64,000 bases of DNA from IMG/VR virus record IMGVR_UViG_3300015371_000007, positions 30,547-94,546 of that record; one strand, 5' to 3'. The stretch comes from a virus. The notes beneath the pieces are model-generated. The model made no database searches, had not been told where the DNA came from, and saw nothing but the letters and a program-made list of their open reading frames with translations. Position numbers and translations under genes: made by a program. Positions 47,912 through 55,731 of this stretch are shown piece by piece (within the stretch, counting starts at the first letter, position 1; every line of letters begins with the position of its first letter).

Positions 47912-48778
47912 ATGCCCGGATTCCCCGCACCGTTCATCAAGTTCCGGGAGGACGACGCCAACGGCTTTCCTTTGGCGGGCGGGAAGCTGTGGAGCTATAC
48001 CGCCGGCACCAGCTCGCTGCGCGCCACCTATAGCGACCAGGGGCTGGCGGTCCCCAACGCCAACCCGACGATCCTCGACGCCTCGGGCCGCGCCAACGTG
48101 TGGATCCAAGACGGCGTCGGCTACAAGTTCATTCTCACCGACAGTCTCGGCAACACCATCTGGACGCAGGACAACGTCCAAGTCCCGCAGATCGCCGCGA
48201 CGCCGGCTGCGTCCAACATCCCGGTTGGCGGCATCGTCGCCTTCGGCGGGACCGTGGCGCCCTCGGGCTGGCTCCTCTGCGACGGATCGTCGGTCGCGAC
48301 CGCCACCTATCCGGCGCTCTCGGCGGTCATCGGCACAACGTTCGGCGGCGGCGGCGCGAGCTTCAACCTCCCGGACCTCCGCCAGCGCTTTCCGCTCGGC
48401 AAGGCGGCAGCGGGGGTCGGCACGACGCTCGGCGCGACGGGCGGCGCGATCCAGCACCAACACGCCGGTCCGAGTCACACCCACACCATCAACGCGCATA
48501 CGCACACGCTCAACGCGCACACGCACACTGTGCCGCGCGATGGCTGGGGGTCGGCGGCGGTGACGCCCGGCGTCACCGGGCGCATCCAGACCGGCAACTC
48601 CGGCGGCGCGGGACCGGACGCCTCGCAGTACATGGCGACGACCGACGTCACCACGACCGGTGCGCCGAACCCGACGGATACCAGCTCCACGGCGCTCACG
48701 ACCAACTCCGGCGGTACCGCCCTCACGGACCCGCAGGACCCGCCGTACCTCGTTCTCAATTTCCTCATCAAGACCTGA
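47912..48778 (+). CDS. tail-collar-domain fibre protein
   Basis: The 288-residue protein has an N-terminal beta domain (FIKFREDDANGFPLAGGKLW...TILDASGRANVWI), then a phage tail-collar domain ('GGIVAFGGTVAPSGWLLCDG', 'FNLPDLRQRFPLG', residues about 100-180). A His-rich stretch HTHTINAHTHTLNAHTHT (about residues 190-208) could bind metal ions in the trimer, as in T4 short fibres. A short C-terminal 'DPQDPPYLVLNFLIKT' closes the fold. GTG 47900 is an alternative start. Confidence 0.85.
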   Translation: MPGFPAPFIKFREDDANGFPLAGGKLWSYTAGTSSLRATYSDQGLAVPNANPTILDASGRANVWIQDGVGYKFILTDSLGNTIWTQDNVQVPQIAATPAASNIPVGGIVAFGGTVAPSGWLLCDGSSVATATYPALSAVIGTTFGGGGASFNLPDLRQRFPLGKAAAGVGTTLGATGGAIQHQHAGPSHTHTINAHTHTLNAHTHTVPRDGWGSAAVTPGVTGRIQTGNSGGAGPDASQYMATTDVTTTGAPNPTDTSSTALTTNSGGTALTDPQDPPYLVLNFLIKT

Positions 48779-48786
48779 GAGGCTGC

Positions 48787-50769
48787 GTGCCAAAAGTTAG
48801 TCGTCGCGGGGATGTGATCATGGGCGCCGGGGGCGTCCCCGGTTCGCTCAACGGGCAGTACTACCCGTTCTCCACCTACGGGCGCGGCGCGTTCATCAAC
48901 GACACCACGCTCCTCGTGGCGCAGGCGCCCTCCGCGCTGCTCGGCACGTGGCCCATCGGCACCGCCGTGGCGACGACGGTGATCCCGCCGCGTGGCGCCA
49001 ACGCAGCGGCGGGCGGCGGCGGGCAATGGATTGCCCTCAGCGAAGCGACGGACGGGTCGCGCGCGTCGCTGCTCGTTGGGACGATTCCCGATCTGTACGG
49101 CGCCGGCATGGGCGACGTCGCCTTTGACGGCACCATCGCGTTCAAGTCGATCTACCAGTCGTACGACGGCGTCACGATCATCCCGCCTGGCGCGAGTCGT
49201 CCCGCGCGCGTGAACTGGCCGACCGAGATTCCGTCCGACTGGATCTCGATCCCTGACGCGCGCAACCCCTACGACCTGCAAGCGCTCCCCGGCGGCAAAG
49301 CCGTGTGGCGCGGTGGCGCCTTCGGCCGCGCGCCGCTCCGCCCGTTCTACGCCGACGCGATGAACATGCGGATAGCGACCACAGCGGACGGGACCGACTG
49401 GCTCTGCTACTGGACGAACGCGCGACCGGGATTGATTCTGCAACCCGACGGCGCGCACGAGGGCTACGTCCTCGAAACGCGCGGCGTGGCCTACAGCCAC
49501 GACCTCGTCGCCATCAACAACGACCTCTTCGTCGCGTCGTCGTGGACGCAGGGCGAGGGCCCCGGCGACATCGTCAAGCTCCGGGCGAATCGACAGAGCG
49601 TCACGTACCTCATCGACGTCGATCCGCAGCGCGTCGTCCCGACGTGGGAACCCTTCGAGGCGCCGATCGTCATTCCACCGATCACGCGGCCGATCTGGCT
49701 CGGCTGGTTCCAATTCGCGGACGCGCCGGTCCCGCCGACCAACTGCGTGCTCGCCGTCCGTCACGTCTCGGCGTCGGCCCATCCGGTTATCGTCACCTCG
49801 GAGAGCGAGACGCTCGCCGGCCCCTACGTCGGCTACTACGTGTCTGGCGGCGCGGTCGAGGAGGTCGAGCGTCAGGCACACGCCGTCTATCAGCGGGGCT
49901 TCGTCCCGTACGCGTATTGGGACCAGCGGCGCTGGCCGCGCTATCCGCAGCTCCCGCCCGGCAGCGTCTTCTGCCAGCAGGCGTACTGCGGCGCGGCTGA
50001 AACGCCCGCCGCCTTCGAGGCCGATCTGCGGCGCCTGCTCAGCAACCTGCCGCCGGGCCCCGTGGCGCTGGTCGCGCAGCAGTACACCTCGAACGCGTCG
50101 CTCGCCACCAATATCCGCGCGCTGATCCCGGTCTTCACGCGCCTGGTGCGCGACTTCCCGCAAATCGTCGCGCTGTTGCCGTTCTCCGGCTACGGCCGCG
50201 CCACCGGCTACGCGGATCACCCGGAAGTGCACGACGACTGGCTGCAGCTCCACGCGGCGATGCCGGGCCCGCCGCCGCTGCCGCCGCAACCGGGCGACCC
50301 GCCCGACCCGGAGCCTCCCGACCCGGAGCCGCCGGATCCCGAACCACCCGACCCCGATGGAGGAGACGTCGATATGACCCCGCAACCGATTGCGCTGCGC
50401 GGCTTCGCCGGCAAGTTCGCGCGCATTGATGCCGCGGAACTCGGCCAAGGCCTGTTCGGCGGTTACCCGATTCATTGGGATCGGGACAGTGTCGGCGAGG
50501 ACGAAACGTTCGAGCTGTCGAAGCCGGACGACAAGTACCAGATCACGCACCCCAAGACCGGCGTGATGCTCGGCGCGGACGCGACCTCGAACAGCGCGGA
50601 CCTCTGCAAGCAGTTCTACACGAGCGGCGGGGCCGTCACCGAGCGCGGGGGCTACGAGTCATGGACCGTCTTCCGCCTGCGCGCGGGCGGCACCATCTGC
50701 GCGCTCATCGAATACGACCAAAGCGGCGTCATCTACTGCTCATCCGACGTCACGGTCGAGGAGCTGTGA
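48787..50769 (+). CDS. tail-associated protein with hydrolase-like barrel and C-terminal lectin-like domain
   Basis: A 660-residue product from GTG 48787 (ATG 48820 is an alternative). The first 350 residues look like a beta-propeller (GQWIALSEATDGSR, DLFVASSWTQGEG). Residues about 350-500 resemble a glycoside-hydrolase-type barrel (GPYVGYYVSGG, FVPYAYWDQRRWPRYPQL). A PEPPD repeat linker (about 506-524) joins a 131-residue C-terminal domain that could be a beta-trefoil or lectin. It lies between the collar fibre and the GH5-like enzyme, suggesting a receptor-binding role. Confidence 0.6.
   Translation: MPKVSRRGDVIMGAGGVPGSLNGQYYPFSTYGRGAFINDTTLLVAQAPSALLGTWPIGTAVATTVIPPRGANAAAGGGGQWIALSEATDGSRASLLVGTIPDLYGAGMGDVAFDGTIAFKSIYQSYDGVTIIPPGASRPARVNWPTEIPSDWISIPDARNPYDLQALPGGKAVWRGGAFGRAPLRPFYADAMNMRIATTADGTDWLCYWTNARPGLILQPDGAHEGYVLETRGVAYSHDLVAINNDLFVASSWTQGEGPGDIVKLRANRQSVTYLIDVDPQRVVPTWEPFEAPIVIPPITRPIWLGWFQFADAPVPPTNCVLAVRHVSASAHPVIVTSESETLAGPYVGYYVSGGAVEEVERQAHAVYQRGFVPYAYWDQRRWPRYPQLPPGSVFCQQAYCGAAETPAAFEADLRRLLSNLPPGPVALVAQQYTSNASLATNIRALIPVFTRLVRDFPQIVALLPFSGYGRATGYADHPEVHDDWLQLHAAMPGPPPLPPQPGDPPDPEPPDPEPPDPEPPDPDGGDVDMTPQPIALRGFAGKFARIDAAELGQGLFGGYPIHWDRDSVGEDETFELSKPDDKYQITHPKTGVMLGADATSNSADLCKQFYTSGGAVTERGGYESWTVFRLRAGGTICALIEYDQSGVIYCSSDVTVEEL
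50302..50358 (+). repeat. PEPPD repeat linker
   Basis: Near-perfect 15-base repeats encode PDPEP units in the fibre protein. They form a stiff, exposed linker just before a second translation start. Confidence 0.8.
50374..50769 (+). CDS. probable internal-start product: C-terminal lectin-like domain alone
   Basis: In the frame of the 48787 gene, ATG 50374 is preceded by GGAGGAG (50359-50365) with eight bases of spacing, one of the best ribosome binding sites in the window, and follows a flexible linker. It would give a separate 131-residue copy of the C-terminal domain (MTPQPIALRGF start). Some phage spikes use such dual starts to add extra domain subunits to the trimer. Expression is inferred. 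Confidence 0.5.
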   Translation: MTPQPIALRGFAGKFARIDAAELGQGLFGGYPIHWDRDSVGEDETFELSKPDDKYQITHPKTGVMLGADATSNSADLCKQFYTSGGAVTERGGYESWTVFRLRAGGTICALIEYDQSGVIYCSSDVTVEEL

Positions 50770-50773
50770 AGCG

Positions 50774-51829
50774 ATGAAAACGCTGCTCGACGCGCTCCCG
50801 GTCGCCGTGCCGTACCTGCCCGATGCCGCCGTCGAGCCGATTGCCCGGCTGTACTGCGACCACCAGATCTTCCGACAGGACACCGGGACCGCCTGGCGCT
50901 ACCGCGGCGTCTCCGCGTTCCCGTTCATCGATCGCTGGGCACGCGGCGACGACGTCACGTCGTTCCTCGCGGCGTTCCCCGGCTACAACACGCTCCGGGT
51001 CTGGCCGTACGTCCCGCGGGAGGATTGGGGCGACGCCGCGTGGGATACGCCGTCGAATGCCGTCATCGCCGAGGCGATTCGCTGGTGCGGCGCGCAGGGC
51101 TGGTACGTCGAGCTGACGCTCCTGACCGATGACGATCCGCACCGGATCCCGTGGGCGCAAACGCTCGTCGACTTCCTCGCGGCCGAGCACCTGCCGAACC
51201 TGCTGATCGAGATCGGCAACGAACCGCTCACGCACAAGACCATCGACTGCGCCGCGCTGCGCGACGTGTGCGAGGGCTCGCCGTACCTCTACGCCAGCGG
51301 GATCTACGAGGACGAGACCAAGTGCTTCGGCAACTACGGGACGGCGCACACGCCGCGCGACTCGGCGTGGGCGCGCAAGGCGCATGACCTGATGGAGTAC
51401 TACAACGGCAGCGGCCCGAATGCGCCACACAACGGTCTGCCGTGGCCGTGGGTCGGCGACGAACCGATCCGCCCCGACCAGATCGGCGGCGACCCGCGGC
51501 AGCGTGCGCTCGACTACCGCGCGCACGGCGCGATCTGCTCCCTGCTCGGTGCGGGCGCGACGTTCCACTTCGAGGGCGGCAAGCACCTCGAACTACCGAC
51601 CGACGTGGAGCGCGAGTGTGCGAAGGAGCTGCTGACCGGCCTGCTCGCGTACCCCGCCGATGCGCCCCGTGGCCCCTACAACCGCATCGTCGAGCCCGGC
51701 GCCGACGACCAGCACTCGCGCTGCTACATCGTGGGCCCGTGGATGGCGCGCGCGCGCCCGCCGCACCCGACACCGCCAGACGGCTACGTCGCGCTCGATC
51801 CTGACGGAATTATTTGCAGGCATGTATGA
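50774..51829 (+). CDS. GH5-like glycoside hydrolase (clan GH-A barrel)
   Basis: A 351-residue TIM-barrel enzyme. 'LLIEIGNEPL' is the clan GH-A signature at the end of strand 4, with Glu150 as acid/base; 'ATFHFEGGKH' at strand 7 gives Glu267 as the likely nucleophile. Conserved-looking 'YNTLRVWPYV' and 'GDEPIRPDQIGG' also fit. It lacks a signal peptide and follows tail genes by four bases, so it is probably a tail-associated depolymerase that cuts host surface polysaccharide. Substrate unknown. Confidence 0.72.
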   Translation: MKTLLDALPVAVPYLPDAAVEPIARLYCDHQIFRQDTGTAWRYRGVSAFPFIDRWARGDDVTSFLAAFPGYNTLRVWPYVPREDWGDAAWDTPSNAVIAEAIRWCGAQGWYVELTLLTDDDPHRIPWAQTLVDFLAAEHLPNLLIEIGNEPLTHKTIDCAALRDVCEGSPYLYASGIYEDETKCFGNYGTAHTPRDSAWARKAHDLMEYYNGSGPNAPHNGLPWPWVGDEPIRPDQIGGDPRQRALDYRAHGAICSLLGAGATFHFEGGKHLELPTDVERECAKELLTGLLAYPADAPRGPYNRIVEPGADDQHSRCYIVGPWMARARPPHPTPPDGYVALDPDGIICRHV

Positions 51830-51965
51830 AACGACCTCACCTACCTGCCGCCGGTGCCTGGACCCCGCTGCTGGGAAACACGGTCGCCCCGGCCGTGATG
51901 TGAGTGGGACAGGCCCGGCGTCAGGACGTTCGCATTCATAACGCGTTCCCCCTTGGAGGACAACG
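51830..51965 (+). other. intergenic region
   Basis: No supported gene. No clear promoter or terminator; the only distinct signal is the strong TTGGAGGA ribosome binding site of the next gene. Confidence 0.5.
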
Positions 51966-52280
51966 ATGGCTCTCTCGAAATGGCTCGACCTCGTCAAGCT
52001 GCTGGCGCCCGTGGTGCTCGTCAACGTCAAGGGCGGCGAGAAGATCGCGCCGCTCGTCCCGCTCGTGATCAACGGCATCACCGAGGCCGAGCAGATGAAG
52101 GGCGCGACGGGCCCCGAGAAGAAGGCGCACGTCCTCAACATCGTCGACGCCGCCATCCAGACGATCAACGCCACCAGCAAGATCCACATCGACCTGGCCG
52201 GTGCGAAGGCGGCGACGAGCGGGGGGATTGATGCGGTCGTGAGCGCCGTCAACGCGGTCGCCAAGACTGACACGCCATGA
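51966..52280 (+). CDS. hypothetical protein, lysis-region neighbour (104 aa)
   Basis: A strong TTGGAGGA lies upstream. The product is helical and begins with an amphipathic hydrophobic stretch (WLDLVKLLAPVVLVNVKGG) but lacks a clear membrane span. Small proteins of this composition often accompany holin genes. Function unknown. Its stop overlaps the next gene (ATGA). Confidence 0.6.
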   Translation: MALSKWLDLVKLLAPVVLVNVKGGEKIAPLVPLVINGITEAEQMKGATGPEKKAHVLNIVDAAIQTINATSKIHIDLAGAKAATSGGIDAVVSAVNAVAKTDTP

Positions 52281-52606
52281 TGAGCGAACGGCAGGACACC
52301 AACTGGAAGCCGCTCGTGGCGGCGGCGGCGCTCTTGATTACGACCACGGCCGGGACCACCACGTTTGTGATTCATTGGGTGACAACCGAGATGGCGGCGC
52401 GCGTTGCCGCCGTCGAGCGGGCGCAGCAGGCGAACCAGGCCATGATGACCGAGATCCTCGGCCTGATGAAGACCGCGTCGACGACGATGCACGAGTTTGC
52501 CACGCAGCAGACCGACACCGCGCAGAAGCGCGACGCGCTGCTGTACCAGATTTGTCGGAACACGACGGATGCCGGGCGCTACAAGGGCGCGTCGGCGTGC
52601 CCGTAG
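52277..52606 (+). CDS. single-span membrane protein, spanin/holin-accessory candidate
   Basis: 109 residues: a short N-terminus, one transmembrane helix (LVAAAALLITTTAGTTTFVI, residues about 13-32), then a coiled-coil-like periplasmic part (AAVERAQQANQAMMTEIL) and one CRN cysteine. The N-in, C-out layout with a periplasmic coil fits an inner-membrane spanin, but no outer-membrane partner gene is seen. Confidence in that role is low. Confidence 0.55.
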   Translation: MMSERQDTNWKPLVAAAALLITTTAGTTTFVIHWVTTEMAARVAAVERAQQANQAMMTEILGLMKTASTTMHEFATQQTDTAQKRDALLYQICRNTTDAGRYKGASACP

Positions 52607-52619
52607 CCGTGGAGGAACG

Positions 52620-52802
52620 ATGTCTCTGATTTCGTTGGTGGTCGTGCTCGTGATTTTCGGCGTCGGGCTCTATCTGATCGAGACCTACATCCCGATGTCG
52701 GCGCCGATCAAGACGCTGATCCGTGTCGTCGTGGTGATCGTGCTGGTGCTCTGGCTACTCAGCCTCTTCGGGATCGTGGGGCCGCGCCTGCCGCACGCCT
52801 GA
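52620..52802 (+). CDS. two-span membrane protein, Thivi_2564-like (holin candidate)
   Basis: 60 residues with a strong GGAGGAACG site. Two hydrophobic helices (LISLVVVLVIFGVGLYLI and VVVVIVLVLWLLSLFGI) flank 'YIPMSAPIKTLI'. This 'TYIPM..(I/K)K' turn matches a small membrane family often labelled Thivi_2564 in phages and bacteria, and its place suggests a holin. The convergent minus-strand operon ends five bases downstream. Confidence 0.7.
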   Translation: MSLISLVVVLVIFGVGLYLIETYIPMSAPIKTLIRVVVVIVLVLWLLSLFGIVGPRLPHA

Positions 52803-52807
52803 GCGGC

Positions 52808-53026
52808 TTACTCGTCTAGCTCCGCGTACGCGCGAATCTCGGTGTCGCTGTGGAAGTTAAAGACCACCGCGGGCTCACCGGCGACCTCGACGCGCGCCCA
52901 CCAGTGCCCACGGTCCATGCGCTCGATCCGGACCATCGTGGGCGTGCGGATGACGACGTCGTCCAGCTCGCCCTTGTCATCCGGCCGCAGCTCCACGGTC
53001 GGCTCGCCGTCGCGCGTGCGCTTCAT
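52808..53026 (-). CDS. hypothetical protein, last gene of the minus operon
   Basis: 72 residues, starting at an ATGA overlap with the upstream gene. Looks beta-rich (VVIRTPTMVRIERMDRGHWW, then VVFNFHSDTEI) with no cysteine pairs. No family is recognised. Its stop lies five bases from the convergent gene at 52620. Confidence 0.6.
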   Translation of the reverse strand: MKRTRDGEPTVELRPDDKGELDDVVIRTPTMVRIERMDRGHWWARVEVAGEPAVVFNFHSDTEIRAYAELDE

Positions 53027-53352
53027 GCCCCCTCCGGGCCGTCGAATCCCGGATGCGCGCGATCGAGGCATCGCTGGCAGAGGTCAGGATGCGGCAGGCC
53101 GGCGAGCACCATCGCGCCGCAATCCGGGCAGTGGTACATGCCGATCGGCGCGCCCGCCAGCGCCTCCGGCTTCTCCGCGCAGTTGGCGGGGAAGGTCGGC
53201 ACATCCGTGTCGTAGCAGCGGCCGCACATCGGCAGCTCGCGGTCGCAGAGCTGGCATTTCCCGTCCATCCGCCATTCCCAGCACTCGTGGCCGGCGCCGG
53301 CCGCGACGTCGGCGCGCAGCGTGGCGATCTGCGCGGGCGTGAACTCAGTCAT
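53023..53352 (-). CDS. zinc-ribbon protein (two metal sites)
   Basis: 109 residues starting MTEFTPAQ within the end of the preceding gene, with GGAGGGG upstream. It shows CQLC with MCGRC (first site) and CPDCG with CQRC (second site), the layout of a double zinc ribbon. Such small proteins may bind nucleic acid or a polymerase. Function unknown. Confidence 0.65.
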   Translation of the reverse strand: MTEFTPAQIATLRADVAAGAGHECWEWRMDGKCQLCDRELPMCGRCYDTDVPTFPANCAEKPEALAGAPIGMYHCPDCGAMVLAGLPHPDLCQRCLDRAHPGFDGPEGA

Positions 53353-53704
53353 GCGGCCCCTCCCCAAAACGCTGGCGCCACCGATTCTGCTCCAGATCGC
53401 ACGCCGCGCGCGCCGACTCGCGTCGGCTCATCTCCGGCGGCTCGCACGCATCGTCGCCGCCGAAGCATGAGCAGAGCTGCAGCTGGTGGCCGACCGACCC
53501 GAGGATGGAGCGGAGAAAACACTCGACGTGCTGATAGACGTAGCGCGGGCCCTGCAGGCTGAGGTGTGGCATCTGCACGCCGCTGTCCTCCGGGGCGATC
53601 AGCTCCCCGCACCAGAGGCAGGTTTCCCCGACGGGCACGGGGACCTGCGGCGTCGTGTCGTTGAACGGCGCGCCCCAATGCGTACCGAACCAGGCGGTCG
53701 TCAT
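53345..53704 (-). CDS. cysteine-rich protein (CLWCGE motif)
   Basis: 119 residues starting in an ATGA overlap. 'CLWCGELIAPEDSGVQMPH' then 'YVYQHVECFLRSILGSVGHQ' and 'CSCFGG' resemble a treble-clef or zinc-ribbon protein; I recall the same pattern from other phage and bacterial small proteins. Function unknown. It is the third gene of the operon. Confidence 0.65.
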   Translation of the reverse strand: MTTAWFGTHWGAPFNDTTPQVPVPVGETCLWCGELIAPEDSGVQMPHLSLQGPRYVYQHVECFLRSILGSVGHQLQLCSCFGGDDACEPPEMSRRESARAACDLEQNRWRQRFGEGPHD

Positions 53705-53871
53705 GGTGGGTCTTTCTTACACTTGCCGCACGTGACGCGCGCGGGGTCGTTCGTCGCCAAGCGCAGCGTAGCGTACACGCCGCAGCGCGTGCTTGTGGTA
53801 CGAAAGACGTCCGCGCGCGTCAAATCCTGCGGCAGGCTCGCGCGATGGACGCGCTCGACATGGCGCTTCAC
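53701..53871 (-). CDS. small protein with C-terminal CxxC, 56 aa
   Basis: GTG 53871 overlaps the stop of the upstream gene (GTGA), and its own stop overlaps the next ATG (ATGA). The product is basic, with VHRASLPQDLTRADVFRTT early and 'VTCGKCKK' near the end; another Cys lies mid-chain. Possible metal-binding tail. Function unknown. Confidence 0.6.
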   Translation of the reverse strand: MKRHVERVHRASLPQDLTRADVFRTTSTRCGVYATLRLATNDPARVTCGKCKKDPP

Positions 53872-54095
53872 GTCTGCCCTTGGCCCATCGCCCGCGGCCC
53901 GTCGCGCTCAATGTCATCCGCGACCCTGCGTAATATCGTGGGCACCGTGAGCATCTCTTCAAGGGGGAGCTGGGACGAAAACCCGTTGCCGTGCTCGCCG
54001 TCGAAGATGATGAGCAGCACGCCCTTCGCCTTCGCCGCCAGCCGCGCTTGCGTGGCGAGGTCATCATACCGTCCGCGTCCGACCGGCATCGGCAC
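53868..54095 (-). CDS. first gene of the minus operon, 75 aa
   Basis: ATG 54095 has AGGAGG five bases upstream. The product contains 'YDDLATQARLAAKAKGVLLI' followed by 'IFDGEHGNGFSSQ' and 'ILRRVADDIERDG', a small alpha/beta pattern I recall from phage hypothetical proteins. No catalytic motif is certain. A longer overlapping minus-strand frame here is Arg-rich and is not supported. Confidence 0.65.
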   Translation of the reverse strand: MPMPVGRGRYDDLATQARLAAKAKGVLLIIFDGEHGNGFSSQLPLEEMLTVPTILRRVADDIERDGPRAMGQGQT

Positions 54096-54382
54096 CTCCT
54101 AGTACTGTGCGGAACCGACACAACTGTGGTCGCCGTGGGGGCGAATGCCCTTGGGCGCCGCGAATGTGAAAAACTACTGAAGACCTATTTCAACCCTAGT
54201 AAAGGTTGGACACCGACCTAGTATTGTAGTAGAACACGGGAGAGGCGCCAAACGCGGGATGTCGGTCCGCGTGTTGCGCGCTCCCTCCGGAGCCCCTTTG
54301 ATGTCCCCTCGCGCGATTGACTCGCGGCGCTCGGCTCGGGGGGAACTGTATCCCACACGACAGTTCGACGGGAAGGAGGCAC
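54096..54382 (+). promoter_or_regulatory. divergent intergenic control region
   Basis: No gene fits. This relatively AT-rich stretch separates the minus operon from the rightward small-gene block, so it should hold promoters for both. Visible: CAACC/GGTTG with an eight-base loop (54190-54207); ACGCGG/CCGCGT with a nine-base loop (54252-54272); AACTGT/ACAGTT with a ten-base spacer (54344-54365). Repeated 'CCTAGTA' words occur at about 54107, 54194 and 54216. No strong consensus -35/-10 pair could be fixed. Confidence 0.5.
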
Positions 54383-54601
54383 ATGGCCGAGTCACGCATC
54401 GTTCACCATTGTGCGGTCACGACGGAGCCCGTCGACGAGGATCGCGTGCAGATCGCGGTGACGTGCGATCGCTGCGACCCCGTGGTGTTTGTGATCCCGA
54501 CGGTGCATGTGCGGACGCTCAAGCGCGCGCTCGCGGCGATCTACGCGCGAGAGCCGGGCGTGCAGCGGCTCGACTTGCGCGAGGAATCGTCGCCGCACTG
54601 A
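54383..54601 (+). CDS. hypothetical protein with CDRC, 72 aa
   Basis: First gene rightward of the control region, with a strong GGAAGGAGG site. 'IVHHCAVTTEPVDEDRVQIAV' then 'TCDRCDPVVFVIP' suggests a small beta sheet with a CxxC pair. No known family. It is translated just before the SLOG-like gene. Confidence 0.6.
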   Translation: MAESRIVHHCAVTTEPVDEDRVQIAVTCDRCDPVVFVIPTVHVRTLKRALAAIYAREPGVQRLDLREESSPH

Positions 54602-54602
54602 C

Positions 54603-55124
54603 ATGCGGCCCCGCAAGATTATCTCCGGCGGGCAAACCGGCGCGGACCTCGGCGGATTGGTCGGCGCGCGCGCGGTCGGCATCGCCACGGGCGGCACGGC
54701 GCCGAAGGGCTACCGCACCGATGCGGGACCGCAGCCGGAGGTGCTCCGCGCGTTCGGCCTGGTCGAGCACGCGTCGAGCGCGTATCCGCCGCGTACGCGC
54801 TGCAACGTGCTGGACAGTGACGCGACGGTGCTGTTCGGCCGGCTGGCGTCGCCGGGGTGCACGTTGACCATCGGGCTGTGTCGGCGACATCGGAAACCGT
54901 ACCTCGAGAACCCGTCGGCGTTCGAGCTGCGGCGGTACTGTTTGGTGAATCAGATTGCTGTGCTGAACGTGGCCGGCAACCGTGAGCGGACGAACCCTGG
55001 CATCGCACGGCGCGTTGCCACCATCATCGTCGAGGCGTTTCGACGTGACGGGGAACAGCTGCGAGGAGGCTTTCGCCAGCCTTCCGGAACCCAAGGCGAA
55101 AGAGATGAGGACAGGAATGGGTAA
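54603..55124 (+). CDS. SLOG-family protein (putative molybdenum-carrier / YpsA-like)
   Basis: 173 residues. It opens with 'KIISGGQTGADLGGLVGARAVGI', 'TGGTAPKGYRTD', the nucleotide-binding signature of the SLOG superfamily group annotated as 'putative molybdenum carrier'. SLOG proteins bind nucleotides or their derivatives and some act in phage-host conflict. The C-terminal 30 residues look disordered. The actual ligand is unknown. Confidence 0.72.
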   Translation: MRPRKIISGGQTGADLGGLVGARAVGIATGGTAPKGYRTDAGPQPEVLRAFGLVEHASSAYPPRTRCNVLDSDATVLFGRLASPGCTLTIGLCRRHRKPYLENPSAFELRRYCLVNQIAVLNVAGNRERTNPGIARRVATIIVEAFRRDGEQLRGGFRQPSGTQGERDEDRNG

Positions 55125-55392
55125 GAAGCACTCGGCCCACGCGCGAGAGACTGACGAGGACGAAGGTCAGCCTCTCCGCGCGTGGCACGTCATCGGGAAC
55201 AATCACGGCGACACGACCGTCGCTGCGCACGCCTGCTCGACCTACGAGGGCGTGCTCACCTTCGCACGACGCGACCCCACCAGCCACGACTTCATCGTCG
55301 TCCGCGCCTTTAACCGCCAAGCCTGGCAAGACTGCGAACTCGTCGACACGACCAGTTCGCCAGAGGTGACGAGTGGACATCACGATCAATGA
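55117..55392 (+). CDS. hypothetical protein, 91 aa
   Basis: ATG 55117 follows GAGGACAGGA. A charged N-terminal tail (HARETDEDEGQ) precedes an ordered part (AWHVIGNNHGDTTVAAHACST, then FARRDPTSHDFIVVRAF). No recognised domain. It overlaps the genes on both sides. Confidence 0.55.
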   Translation: MGKKHSAHARETDEDEGQPLRAWHVIGNNHGDTTVAAHACSTYEGVLTFARRDPTSHDFIVVRAFNRQAWQDCELVDTTSSPEVTSGHHDQ

Positions 55393-55663
55393 AGCGCTGA
55401 CCTGGCTCAAGACGCTGCGCGAGCGGCACACCGAGCTGGTGCAGCTCCGGAACGAAAACAGTGCGACGACGCGCCGGCACTTCGGCGTGGGCGGCGACAA
55501 GGAGACCGTGCGCGAGCCGGTCTACGACGTCAAGGCGCTCGACAAGCTGGTGACGCGCGTCGCGCGCGAGGTCCAGCAGCTGGAGCAGGCGATTAAGGTG
55601 ACCAACGCGACGACGAAGGTCATCGGGTACACGAAAGACGACGCGGTGTTGGGCGAGCTGTAG
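55373..55663 (+). CDS. coiled-coil hypothetical protein, 96 aa
   Basis: GTG 55373 lies inside the previous gene. Two long charged helices (LTWLKTLRERHTELVQLRNE; LDKLVTRVAREVQQLEQAIK) flank an 'HFGVGGDKE' loop, then 'VTNATTKVIGYTKDD'. The pattern suggests a small dimeric coiled coil. Function unknown. Confidence 0.55.
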   Translation: MDITINEALTWLKTLRERHTELVQLRNENSATTRRHFGVGGDKETVREPVYDVKALDKLVTRVAREVQQLEQAIKVTNATTKVIGYTKDDAVLGEL

Positions 55664-55731
55664 GGTTCGCCCCGTGACGGGGAGAGGCGTTTGGACGAAG
55701 GGGTGGTCTAGTGGCGTCGCGCACCGTGCCA

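Noticed and set aside
50302-50358. Iteron-type origin repeats
   Set aside because: The 15-base repeats are in frame and encode PDPEP units.
53717-54121. 134-residue minus-strand frame beginning MSVPHSTRRCR
   Set aside because: Arg/Ser-rich and overlapped by two better genes (53701-53871 and 53868-54095) that couple by GTGA and ATGA overlaps.
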